64,000 bases of DNA from Streptomyces sp. CB00316. Its GTDB lineage: Bacteria > Actinomycetota > Actinomycetes > Streptomycetales > Streptomycetaceae. The notes below the pieces were generated by a model. The model saw only the letters and a list, made by a program, of their open reading frames with translations, was not told where the DNA came from and ran no database searches. Positions 1 to 7,509 of the stretch are shown piece after piece. Position numbers and translations under genes: made by a program. The stretch lies in assembly GCF_001905595.1 (NCBI RefSeq), contig NZ_LIXI01000006.1:372001-436000 (forward strand). The letters run 5' to 3'. How positions within the stretch are numbered: the stretch's first letter is position 1; each line of letters opens with the position of its first letter.

Positions 1-291
1 GAAGCTAGAGCGGCCCGGAATGTTTCGTCAACGCTTCGGACCGAAGAACTTTCCAGACGGGCGGGGCACTTGACGCGGTCGCGCGGGCTCCTTAGCTTGT
101 CCACGCATGTGAATGCAATCCAAGGGTTTGAAACGCGGGTGGCTGCGGGCAGCGTTCTCAACCCGGGCACCCCCCGGGCGACGCCCGCCGGAACGCCCCC
201 CTTGAACGCCCCCTGAGCGCCCGGCACCGCACTCGTCCCGTCCCGCCCTGCCCGCCCCGCCCCCGGCACTCCGCATCGAGGAGATCCCCTT

Positions 292-1101
292 ATGCCCGCT
301 CCGCGCACCATCCTGCTGACCGGCGCCGCCGGCGGCCTGGGCACCCTGATGCGAGGCCTGCTGCCCGCGTACGGATACGATCTCCGGCTCCTGGACCTGG
401 TACCGATCGAGGACGAACCGGAAGCGATCACCGCCGACTTGGCGGACCGTAAGGCACTGCGCGAGGCGGTACGCGGGGTGGACGCGGTGATCCACCTGGC
501 AGGCATCTCCCTGGAATCGACCTTCGACAAGATCCTGCGGGCGAACATCGAGGGCACGTACAACCTCTACGAGGCCGCGCGCGAGGAGGGCGTCGCCCGC
601 ATGGTGTCCGCATCCTCGAACCACGCGATCGGCTACACCCCGCGCCCGCGACCCGGCGACCCGCTGATCCCCATCGACACCCCGCACCGCCCGGACACCT
701 TCTACGGCCTGTCGAAGTCCTTCGGCGAGGACCTGGCACAGCTCTACTGGGACAAGCACGGCGTCGAGACCGTCTCGGTACGGATCGGGAGCTGCTTCCC
801 GGAGCCCACCTCGGTACGGATGCTGTCGGTCTGGATGAGCCCCGGCGACGGCGCCCGCCTCTTCCACGCGGCCCTGACCGCCGAGGCGGTCGGCCACACG
901 GTGGCCTACGGCTCCTCCGCCAACACCCGCCTGTGGTGGGACCTGACGACGGCACGCGCCCTCGGCTACGACCCGCAGGACGACTCGGAGCCGTACGCGG
1001 CCAAGCTGGTGGCCGAGCAGGGCGAACTGGACCCGGCGAACCCGGCACACGCGGGGATCGGCGGCCACTTCGTCACGGACCCGCCCATCTGGCCGCACTG
1101 A
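292..1101 (+). CDS. Uronate dehydrogenase-like NAD-dependent SDR
   Basis: A 269-residue extended short-chain dehydrogenase. The N-terminus has the dinucleotide-binding motif TGAAGGLG (residues 10-17). A YGLSK motif further on supplies the catalytic Tyr and Lys. The stretches SSNHAIGY and VRIGSCFPEP are what I recall from bacterial uronate dehydrogenases, which oxidise D-galacturonate or D-glucuronate to the aldarolactone using NAD. The ATG follows GAGGAG at suitable spacing. The gene stands alone and no sugar-acid catabolic genes adjoin it, so the substrate is inferred from motifs only. A generic NAD-dependent epimerase/dehydratase is the alternative. Confidence 0.75.
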   Translation: MPAPRTILLTGAAGGLGTLMRGLLPAYGYDLRLLDLVPIEDEPEAITADLADRKALREAVRGVDAVIHLAGISLESTFDKILRANIEGTYNLYEAAREEGVARMVSASSNHAIGYTPRPRPGDPLIPIDTPHRPDTFYGLSKSFGEDLAQLYWDKHGVETVSVRIGSCFPEPTSVRMLSVWMSPGDGARLFHAALTAEAVGHTVAYGSSANTRLWWDLTTARALGYDPQDDSEPYAAKLVAEQGELDPANPAHAGIGGHFVTDPPIWPH

Positions 1102-1207
1102 GGCGGCGGCGCACGACTGGTCCCTGCGCGGCCCGTTGACCGATGCCAGAGCACTGACCAGCGTCACCCAAGGCATGAGCTTGTTGTTCAAGGACTCTGC
1201 TTGATCA

Positions 1208-1444
1208 TCAGGCCCATGCGTTGAAGAGCGTTCCGCCCAGCGTGGTGATGCCGTAGGAGCGGATCTGGCGCCACTCACCCTTTGTAAGCACCGAGGTGTC
1301 CACGTCGGAGAGGGGTGTGGCGAGCTGCTCGGTACTCAGAACCACGAAGCCTGCTTCAGCGAAGGTAGAGGCCCACGGCGGAGGGGGGAAAAACTCCTCT
1401 GAGTGGTAGACGGGCCGCCGACCGTGGCGGCGGCCGGTTCGGAA
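1208..1444 (-). pseudogene. Startless C-terminal gene fragment after the DUF397 gene
   Basis: Directly after the DUF397 stop codon, and in the same frame, the minus strand stays open for 78 codons and reads like protein. It includes PVYHSEEFFPPP, GFVVLSTEQLATPL and a C-terminus WRQIRSYGITTLGGTLFNAWA. This resembles small Streptomyces proteins that end in LFN-x-W-[DA]. No ATG, GTG or TTG with a ribosome-binding site lies in the frame, so it is probably a fragment, or was once fused to the preceding ORF. Function unknown. Confidence 0.4.
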
Positions 1445-1624
1445 TCAGTCCGCCTTCGCCTCGAAGGCCCGAGCAACCGCCCAGGTGTCCTCGACTGCAT
1501 GGCGGCCGGAGGGAAGGGCAGCGTGTTCGATGCAGCCGTTGTCCGAGCCGCCGTACGTGCTCTTGTTCCAGGACGCACCCTCGAATTCGGGATCTACAGC
1601 TCGGGAAGCCGCGTTCTCGATCAC
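1445..1624 (-). CDS. Small DUF397-domain protein
   Basis: A 59-residue ORF starting at a GTG that overlaps the stop of the upstream XRE fragment (GTGA). Its centre, ASWNKSTYGGSDNGCIEHA, matches the DUF397 pattern W-x-K-S-[ST]-Y-S-G-...-C-[IV]-E. DUF397 proteins are usually encoded just downstream of an XRE-family regulator in Streptomyces and form paired regulatory modules with it, as in the BldB/WhiJ type. The upstream partner here is reduced to its C-terminal end and the usual C-terminal V-R-D-S-K is replaced, so the gene may no longer function. Confidence 0.55.
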   Translation of the reverse strand: MIENAASRAVDPEFEGASWNKSTYGGSDNGCIEHAALPSGRHAVEDTWAVARAFEAKAD

Positions 1625-1689
1625 GATCTGGTTTCCTCGATGAACTCGCGAATGTACTGGCTGAGCGCCGTCGGCGACAGGGCCTCGCG
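1621..1689 (-). pseudogene. C-terminal remnant of an XRE-family regulator
   Basis: The last 22 codons before the DUF397 gene read REALSPTALSQYIREFIEETRS. This resembles the C-terminal helix of XRE/DUF5753 regulators (typically A-L-S-P-x-x-S-x-x-x-I-x). Upstream of this the frame is open but compositionally random, and no helix-turn-helix is visible. The bulk of the regulator seems to have been deleted or scrambled. Confidence 0.4.
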
Positions 1690-1981
1690 CGGCTGCTGGG
1701 TACCTCCTCGCCCGGGCCGGACGCGCCCGGCGCCGACGCCGTACGGGATCTGCGGGCGCAGGCCTTCCCCGCTGCCAGGGGAGGCGGGGCCCTCGACGTC
1801 TCCCGTGCGTGAGGAGGCGCCGGACGTACCGGAGTCGGGAGCCGTCGACGCTCGTACGGCCCCGCGGCTGATCGGGGCGCTGCGGTTCCGAGCCCGCGGA
1901 GGTGCGCCCGTGCGCCGCCGACCGTGCACGGGAAGGAAGCCGCCGCGTCCCTCCCGCGCACGGGGTCATGGGGGGTGCCGG

Positions 1982-2824
1982 TCAGCAGTTCGGGATCACG
2001 GTGCCGTTGTTGTCGCGGGCCTCGTCATTGCCCCAGCGGGAGAGGTAGTACGCGGAGACGTAGGCGTTGCGGCCGTTCTTGCCCGCGTAGACGCTGTCCA
2101 GGTCGGTGCGCAGCCACCAGTGGTTGAACTGGGTCGCCGTACCGACGCGTGCGCCCCACACCTTGCAGTAGACGTAGTTCGTGCCGGCGTTGAGGATGCC
2201 CTGCGCGTCGGCTGTGTTGGGAGCCGCGTAGCCGGTGGCGTTGGCGAAGGTGTCGACCCAGAACTTGCCGCCGCCACCGCAACCGTTGTCGCTGGTCAGG
2301 TATTTGGCGTAGTACGAGCCCGGATAGGGGCTCAGCGACTGGCCGTTGATGACGATGTTCTGGCCGACGCCGTTGAGGAGCTGCTCGTAGTGGATGTGGG
2401 CGCCGGAGCTGTTGCCGGTGGACCCGGTGGTGCCGATCTGCCGGCCCTGGCCGACCTGCACCCCGTTGGCGACGGAGAAGGCGTTGAGGTGGAAGTAGTA
2501 GGTCTGCCAGCCGCCGCCGTGGTCGATGGAGATGTAGTTGCCCGCACCGCCGGGCTGGGAATGGCGGTAGGCAGTGCCGGGGGCGGAGGCGAGGACCGGG
2601 GAGCCGGCGGTGGCGCCGCCGTCGGTGCGGACGAAGTCGAGAGCCCGTCTGACCTCGGCGGAGTGGTGGCTGTAGGTCCACTGCTGGCCGCAGGCATAAG
2701 GCGCCTTGAAGTTGGGCGCGGCGGCGGCGGGGGACGCGGTGGCGGTGACGGTGAGCAGCCCGCCGAGGAGGGCCAGCAGGGCTAGGAGGCTCGTACGCGT
2801 ACGTATTCGGGGAGAGCGGCGCAT
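1982..2824 (-). CDS. Secreted M23-family (LytM-like) metallopeptidase
   Basis: A 280-residue exported protein. After basic residues 1-10, a hydrophobic segment (about 12-30) and ASPAAAA form a signal peptide. The M23 zinc site is visible as H54...D63 (HSAEVRRALDF), the catalytic His in YYFHL (H112), and the H143-x-H145 motif GAHIHYE. The C-terminal 110 residues look like a bacterial SH3-type wall-binding region with KVWG and WWLRTDLD. It should cleave peptidoglycan peptide bonds outside the cell. I chose the ATG because GGAGG lies 12 bases ahead; a TTG nine codons upstream is possible. Monocistronic. Confidence 0.88.
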   Translation of the reverse strand: MRRSPRIRTRTSLLALLALLGGLLTVTATASPAAAAPNFKAPYACGQQWTYSHHSAEVRRALDFVRTDGGATAGSPVLASAPGTAYRHSQPGGAGNYISIDHGGGWQTYYFHLNAFSVANGVQVGQGRQIGTTGSTGNSSGAHIHYEQLLNGVGQNIVINGQSLSPYPGSYYAKYLTSDNGCGGGGKFWVDTFANATGYAAPNTADAQGILNAGTNYVYCKVWGARVGTATQFNHWWLRTDLDSVYAGKNGRNAYVSAYYLSRWGNDEARDNNGTVIPNC

Positions 2825-2967
2825 GGGCGGGGGAATCCTCCGGGTCGACAACCGTGCAGTGGGGTGCGGGTGTGCGGAGTGCCGTGGAATCTACGCGAGT
2901 TGAACGAAGTCCAGAGTGCCGCAATCCGGGTCCGGTGGACAGACCGCGTGTCCTGGGAGCCTCGGGC

Positions 2968-3588
2968 TCAGAGGTCGGCGAACAGACCGTCGAGCGGGGC
3001 GGGGACCTGGTAGGCGTCGAGGGCTTCGACGAGGACGCGGCCGTAGTGAATCTTGCGTCCCTTCTTCGTACCGAGAAAGCGCCTCAACTGCTGCTGCGGG
3101 GAACGGCCTTGCTGGGCGGGCTGCCGCAGGAATATCTGGAGCGCGCGCAGGTCGCCCTCCGCCTGGACGAGCTGCTCCACCCGCGCCACGCCGAGGGCGC
3201 GGATCAGCTCCTCCTCCAGATCGGCCGCGCAGACGAAGAACTCCTGCTCCGCCGCCGCCCCGGCCCGCTCCCACCCCCGCTCGTAGAAGCCGCGCTCCCG
3301 CTCGTCGCAGAGGCCCGTGAGGCGGATGCCCAGTCCGGAGGGCCCGAGGAGACCGGCGAAGCGGGCGACGCTCATCGCGCCGCCCATCGGAAGTACGCAG
3401 ACCCCCTCGGCGGCGAGGTCCCGGCCTCGGCTCTCGGCCAGCGCGTTGACGGCTGCGGCGTCGCTGGCGCCTTCGAGAAGGACGGCGGTCCGTACGGGGA
3501 GCTGCTCGGCCAGCTCGCGGGCGGGGTCGCCGGGCCCGCCGGCGGCCCATGCGGTGACCGCCTCACGGAACGCGCTCATGTCAGCCAT
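2968..3588 (-). CDS. TOPRIM-domain protein (OLD-nuclease-like, no ATPase)
   Basis: A 206-residue protein with a TOPRIM-like fold signature. Residues 36-43 (VLLEGASD) carry the conserved Glu and Asp of the first TOPRIM motif, PMGGAMSV is a middle strand, and GLCDERE near residue 95 supplies the second acidic cluster. The family resembles the TOPRIM half of OLD endonucleases and the single-domain proteins annotated in Streptomyces as TOPRIM nucleotidyltransferase/hydrolase. No ATPase domain is fused or adjacent. The start is uncertain: ATG codons at 3588 and 3579 both lack a strong ribosome-binding site. The nucleic-acid role is inferred. Confidence 0.65.
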   Translation of the reverse strand: MADMSAFREAVTAWAAGGPGDPARELAEQLPVRTAVLLEGASDAAAVNALAESRGRDLAAEGVCVLPMGGAMSVARFAGLLGPSGLGIRLTGLCDERERGFYERGWERAGAAAEQEFFVCAADLEEELIRALGVARVEQLVQAEGDLRALQIFLRQPAQQGRSPQQQLRRFLGTKKGRKIHYGRVLVEALDAYQVPAPLDGLFADL

Positions 3589-3756
3589 GGGACGAGTCTC
3601 GGCTCTCTCCGGCCGGTACGGTGGCGAATTTCCGCCGACACGGAGAAGCCGACGGGTGTCGGCGGGTATCTCAGAGATCACGTCCGCACAGTACGGAGCG
3701 GACCAGGTGCCGCGAATCCGCAGACCGGGGGTGCGGGACCACGTAGGTTCGCGTCC

Positions 3757-4575
3757 ATGACGACCGCATCGCAGGAGTCCTTCCTGCGGACCTTCCACGC
3801 CGAGCGCCCCGCAGTGACAGCGGATGCCTTCGGTGGCGCCCGGGCGGCGGACGGACGCTCCAGCTACGAGATCCTGAGCGACCGGGTCACCGGCCACAGG
3901 CGCGTACTGGATCTCGGCTGCGGTGACGGCCTGCTGCTGGAGGTCCTGGCCCGGACCGGGGGGCGCCGGCTCGCGGGCGTGGACCTCTCGCCCGAAGCCG
4001 TGGCACTCGCACGACGCCGACCGGGACTGGGTGCCGCGACGGTGGTGGAGAGCCGCGCCCAGGCTCTTCCCTTCGCCGACGACAGCTTCGACGCCTGCGT
4101 GTCCCACATGGCGCTGATGCTGATGGGGGACGTCGAACAGGTCGTCGCGGAAGTCGTCCGCGTGCTGTCTCCCGGATCCACGCTGGCCTGCGTGATCGGA
4201 GGCGGGGCGGTGGGCGGCGAGGCGTACGGCCTGTTCCTCGGGCTGCTGAGAGCGGTGATCAGGGAAGCGCCTGCCGCGCAGCGGGTGCCCGTGCTGGGGG
4301 ACGAACGGACACGGAGCCGGGAGGGGCTCGCCGGCCTCCTCGGACCGGCGGGCTTCACGCCGGTCGACTGGGAGACCGTCGCCATCGACCTGAGCGGCCC
4401 TCCTGAGCAGGTGTGGGCCGCCCTGTCCGGCGTCTACGACATGGGCCCGCTCGATCCGCGTACCGTCACGTCACTGCGGGAGACGTTCCTCGCCCGGGCG
4501 GAAGGGCTGGCGATGCCGAACGGGCTCGTGCCTTGCGGAATGAAGGTCCATGTCGTGACAGCCCGCCTACGGTGA
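3757..4575 (+). CDS. Class I SAM-dependent methyltransferase
   Basis: A 272-residue methyltransferase of the methyltransferase-11/UbiE type. Motif I is VLDLGCGDG (residues 50-58), followed by the acidic end of the next strand (GVDLSPEA) and the post-motif PFADDSFDACVSH that lines the SAM pocket. The acceptor is unknown: there is no natural-product or quinone cluster immediately beside it. It is divergent from the TOPRIM gene with 168 bp between. The ATG at 3757 has only a weak GTAGG ahead of it. Confidence 0.8.
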   Translation: MTTASQESFLRTFHAERPAVTADAFGGARAADGRSSYEILSDRVTGHRRVLDLGCGDGLLLEVLARTGGRRLAGVDLSPEAVALARRRPGLGAATVVESRAQALPFADDSFDACVSHMALMLMGDVEQVVAEVVRVLSPGSTLACVIGGGAVGGEAYGLFLGLLRAVIREAPAAQRVPVLGDERTRSREGLAGLLGPAGFTPVDWETVAIDLSGPPEQVWAALSGVYDMGPLDPRTVTSLRETFLARAEGLAMPNGLVPCGMKVHVVTARLR

Positions 4576-4854
4576 CGCGATGGAGACCACAGCCCTCGAG
4601 TTCACGGCCGTCGCCTTCCCGAGAACTTTCACGCTCCGCCTCCGACGCTCCGGGCCAGGCGCTCGAGGCGTTGCCCCTTACAGCACGTCCTCAGGTTTCC
4701 GTGTCGGCATAAGCCGGGTCACGCAGGGGCCGCGGCGCCCCGGCGCCGGGGATGGGCGGGAGGAAGCCGTGCCGGCCCGTGACATCGAGGTGCTCGGCTT
4801 CCCGGCCGGGGGCGGACTCACCGGAGAGAAGGGGATCACATGATCGTGTGACAG
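4576..4854. other. Gene-free stretch upstream of the lipoprotein operon
   Basis: About 280 bp between the methyltransferase stop and the direct repeats at 4855. A plus-strand frame opens at 4580 for 87 codons but has no ribosome-binding site and resembles no protein. I see no terminator hairpin of good quality here. Confidence 0.4.
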
Positions 4855-4873
4855 GTTCTTCAAAAGTTCTTCA
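4855..4873 (+). promoter_or_regulatory. 11-bp-spaced direct repeats, candidate OmpR-family operator
   Basis: GTTCTTCA occurs twice with AAA between (4855-4862 and 4866-4873), giving an 11-bp repeat period. That is one helical turn and the typical spacing of OmpR/PhoB-family response-regulator half-sites, such as Streptomyces PHO boxes. It lies 72 bp upstream of the lipoprotein start. A regulator of this family is encoded at 11314-12009. Binding is inferred. Confidence 0.4.
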
Positions 4874-4944
4874 TGGTCTCCGGCCTACCGTCATCCTGCC
4901 CGCCGCATCTGCGGCCGGGTGCGATAGGAGGAGCAGGAGAACCG

Positions 4945-5535
4945 ATGAGGACGAACCGGGTACTACTGGCCGCGACGGCGTCAATCCTGGCCTTCGCACT
5001 GACCGGCTGCGGCGGCGATGACGGCGGCGCGAAGGTTCCTTCGGCTGGCGGTGCCAGCACGTCCGCCTCGGCGAGAGCAGCCGAGGGTGGCGGTGAGGAT
5101 GACCTGGCCGGGTACGTGAAGGGCCAGCGCGAGTGGGTGAAGTGCATGCGTGACAACGGCATCGACGTCCCCGACCCGGACGAGACCGGGCAGGTCGACT
5201 TCTCCGGGCAGGGTCTCGCCCTCAAGAAGGACCCGAAGTTCATGGACGCTTCGGAGAAGTGCTCCGCGAAGAAGCCCGCCGTCCCCGAGAGCGTCGAGGC
5301 GGCCAGCCGACCCAAACTCACCCCCGAGCAGATCAAGACCAAGCGTGAATACGCCGAGTGCATGCAGAAGAACGGTGCCCAGGACTTCCCTGACCCGGGC
5401 CCGGACGGCTACGGCGGCGACATCAACTCCGGTGCGCCGGAGTGGGATCAGAGCTCGGCAGGTGCGCAGCGGGCGACGCGCACCTGCGCCCCCATCATCG
5501 GCGCTCCGACCAACCCGTCGGCCGGCAAGGGCTGA
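4945..5535 (+). CDS. Lipoprotein heading an ABC export operon
   Basis: A 196-residue lipoprotein with a signal peptide ending in lipobox LTGC (lipidated C22). The mature part has two copies of a Cys motif followed by Pro-Asp: CMRDNGIDVPDPD and CMQKNGAQDFPDPG. Further Cys residues suggest disulfides outside the membrane. Such lipoproteins commonly precede a peptidoglycan-binding efflux adaptor and a MacB-type transporter in Streptomyces, exactly as here. AGGAGGAGCAGGAG sits ahead of the ATG. The next gene starts one base after the stop, so the genes are cotranscribed. It may be a ligand-binding or accessory subunit. Confidence 0.82.
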   Translation: MRTNRVLLAATASILAFALTGCGGDDGGAKVPSAGGASTSASARAAEGGGEDDLAGYVKGQREWVKCMRDNGIDVPDPDETGQVDFSGQGLALKKDPKFMDASEKCSAKKPAVPESVEAASRPKLTPEQIKTKREYAECMQKNGAQDFPDPGPDGYGGDINSGAPEWDQSSAGAQRATRTCAPIIGAPTNPSAGKG

Positions 5536-5536
5536 C

Positions 5537-6802
5537 GTGACGGACATCGATGACGAGCCCCGGGGGGCTCCCGGGCCGCCGCACCACGGGCGGGGGCGGC
5601 GTACGGTGCTGATCGCTTCCGCCGTGGCCGTGGTGGCGGCGGTCGCCGTGGTCGGCGCGCTCGGACTCGGCGGCGGGGATGACGGAGATCCGAGCGCGCC
5701 GCCCCGGTCCGGCACCGTCGTCGCGGTGACACGGGCGACGTTGACCGAACGAACTTCTGTAGAGGGACAGTTGGGTTACGGCACGGAGCTTCCGCTGCCC
5801 GTCAAGGCACAGGGGACTGTGACCTGGCTGCCGGAGACGGGTGCCACGGTCGAGCGCGGCGACGAGCTGCTCCGGGTAGACGACCGGCCGGTGGTCCTGA
5901 TGTACGGAAGCCTGCCGATGTACCGGTCCCTGGGTCTGACGGCCCAGGAGAACGAGCAGGGGTCCGACGGCGGAAACTCGGACGAGCAGCAGCGTGACGG
6001 AGGAGGGGACGGCAAGTCCCCGAACGCCTCTCGATCGATGGCGCCGGGGGGTGCCGGAACCGAGAGGTCCCCCGGCTCCTCCCTGACGGTGCGCGAGCTC
6101 AAGGGTATGGACGTCATGCAGTTCGAGACGAATCTCGCCGCCCTGGGCTACACCGGCTTCACCGTGGACGAGAAGTTCACGAGCCTCACGGCCGACGCCG
6201 TCAGGCGTTGGCAGAAGTCGCTCGGTGTGGCTCAGACCGGCACGGTCGAGGTGGGCGACGTCATCTACTCGGCGAGCAAGGTACGGATCGGTCAGCCCGG
6301 CACGCGGCTCGGTTCCCCCGTCGGGGAGAACACCCTCACGTACACCGGAACGGCTCGCAAGGTGACTGTCAACGCCTCTGCCACAGAGGCCGCTTGGGCC
6401 GTCCGCGATGCGCGCGTCACGGTCGAGCTGCCCAACGGCAACCCGGTTCCGGGCAAGGTGGCGGCGATCGGCAAGCAGGCGACCGCGCCCGAGGGGGGCG
6501 GAGGCGAGGGCGGCGGGAACAGCCGGCCCGCCACGATCCCGGTGACCGTCACCATCAAGGACCAGAAGGCCGTCGGTCAGCTGGAGAGCGGACCCGTCAC
6601 GGTCGAGTACGTGGGCAAGGAGGTCAAGGGCGCGTTGACCGTCCCTGTCTCCGCGCTCGTCGCCCTCGCCGAGGGCGGACACGGTTTGGAGACCGCGGAC
6701 GGCCAATTCGTCGCTGTGAAGACCGGGCTGTTCGCCGATGGCAACGTCGAGGTCAGCGGCGCCGCGGTCCGCGAGGGCATGAAGGTGAGGATCCCCGAGT
6801 GA
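5537..6802 (+). CDS. Peptidoglycan-binding HlyD/MacA-like efflux adaptor
   Basis: A 421-residue membrane-anchored protein. One TM segment (about 22-44) follows a charged N-terminus. Residues 60-110 form a lipoyl/barrel-like start of an HlyD-type adaptor. Residues about 183-255 are a peptidoglycan-binding-1 domain (VMQFETNLAALGYTG ... ADAVRRWQKSLGV). A Gly/Ser/Asn-rich linker interrupts the adaptor between about 135 and 180, and the barrel resumes to the C-terminus. GTG start one base after the lipoprotein stop; the stop overlaps the ATPase start (GTGA). It probably couples the transporter to the wall. The substrate is unknown. Confidence 0.85.
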   Translation: MTDIDDEPRGAPGPPHHGRGRRTVLIASAVAVVAAVAVVGALGLGGGDDGDPSAPPRSGTVVAVTRATLTERTSVEGQLGYGTELPLPVKAQGTVTWLPETGATVERGDELLRVDDRPVVLMYGSLPMYRSLGLTAQENEQGSDGGNSDEQQRDGGGDGKSPNASRSMAPGGAGTERSPGSSLTVRELKGMDVMQFETNLAALGYTGFTVDEKFTSLTADAVRRWQKSLGVAQTGTVEVGDVIYSASKVRIGQPGTRLGSPVGENTLTYTGTARKVTVNASATEAAWAVRDARVTVELPNGNPVPGKVAAIGKQATAPEGGGGEGGGNSRPATIPVTVTIKDQKAVGQLESGPVTVEYVGKEVKGALTVPVSALVALAEGGHGLETADGQFVAVKTGLFADGNVEVSGAAVREGMKVRIPE

Positions 6803-7509
6803 GCGGCGGCGCGAGAACGGTCGTGGAGTTCGACGCGGTGTCCAAGACCTATCCGGGCGGCGTGGCCGCCGTACGGGATGTGAGCCTGCGCATCGAGCAG
6901 GGTGAACTGGTCGCGATCGTCGGCCCGTCGGGGTCGGGCAAGTCGAGCATGCTCAACCTCATGGGCAGCCTCGACCGCCCGTCCGCAGGCCGGGTCTTCG
7001 TTGACGGCCACGATGTCGCGAGCCTGTCGGACCGGGAGGTCTCCGCGCTGCGGGCCACCCGGATCGGCTTCGTCTTCCAGCAGTTCCACCTGGCCGTGGG
7101 CGTCCCCGTACTGGACTCGGTCGCGGACGGACTGCTCTATGCGGGCATGCCCATGCGCCGGCGCCGGGCCAGAGCGTCGGCCGCCCTGGAACGGGTCGGG
7201 CTCAGCCACCGCGTCCACCACCTCCCGCATCAGCTCTCCGGCGGCGAGCGCCAGCGCGTCGCCGTGGCCCGCGCCGTGGTCGGCGGTCCGTCGGTGCTGC
7301 TTGCGGACGAGCCGACCGGCAACCTCGACTCGACATCAGGCGCGGCGGTGCTGACCCTGCTGCGCGAGCTGAATGCCGCGGGCACGACCGTCGTCGTCAT
7401 CACCCACGACCGTGAGATCGCCGCCGAGCTGCCACGCCGCATCGAGATGCGCGACGGCCGCCTGGTCACCGACATCGCGCAGAACACGACGATCGGGGCT
7501 CCCCGGTGA
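6799..7509 (+). CDS. ABC transporter ATP-binding protein, MacB/LolD type
   Basis: A 236-residue ATPase. Walker A is GPSGSGKS (residues 42-49), the Q-loop lies in FVFQQFH, the signature is LSGGE (146-150), Walker B is VLLADEP (166-172), and the switch His is in THD (203). LSGGERQRVAVARA and DEPTGNLDS are typical of the LolD/MacB/FtsE subfamily, whose partners are FtsX-type permeases driving mechanotransmission instead of channel transport. GTGA overlaps at both ends tie it to its neighbours. Confidence 0.94.
   Translation: MSGGARTVVEFDAVSKTYPGGVAAVRDVSLRIEQGELVAIVGPSGSGKSSMLNLMGSLDRPSAGRVFVDGHDVASLSDREVSALRATRIGFVFQQFHLAVGVPVLDSVADGLLYAGMPMRRRRARASAALERVGLSHRVHHLPHQLSGGERQRVAVARAVVGGPSVLLADEPTGNLDSTSGAAVLTLLRELNAAGTTVVVITHDREIAAELPRRIEMRDGRLVTDIAQNTTIGAPR

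Noticed and set aside
3589..4107. Upstream extension of the TOPRIM frame on the minus strand
   Set aside because: It would overlap the methyltransferase gene antisense and reads as its shadow.
4580..4843. 87-codon plus-strand frame after the methyltransferase
   Set aside because: No ribosome-binding site and no protein-like pattern; probably chance in GC-rich DNA.
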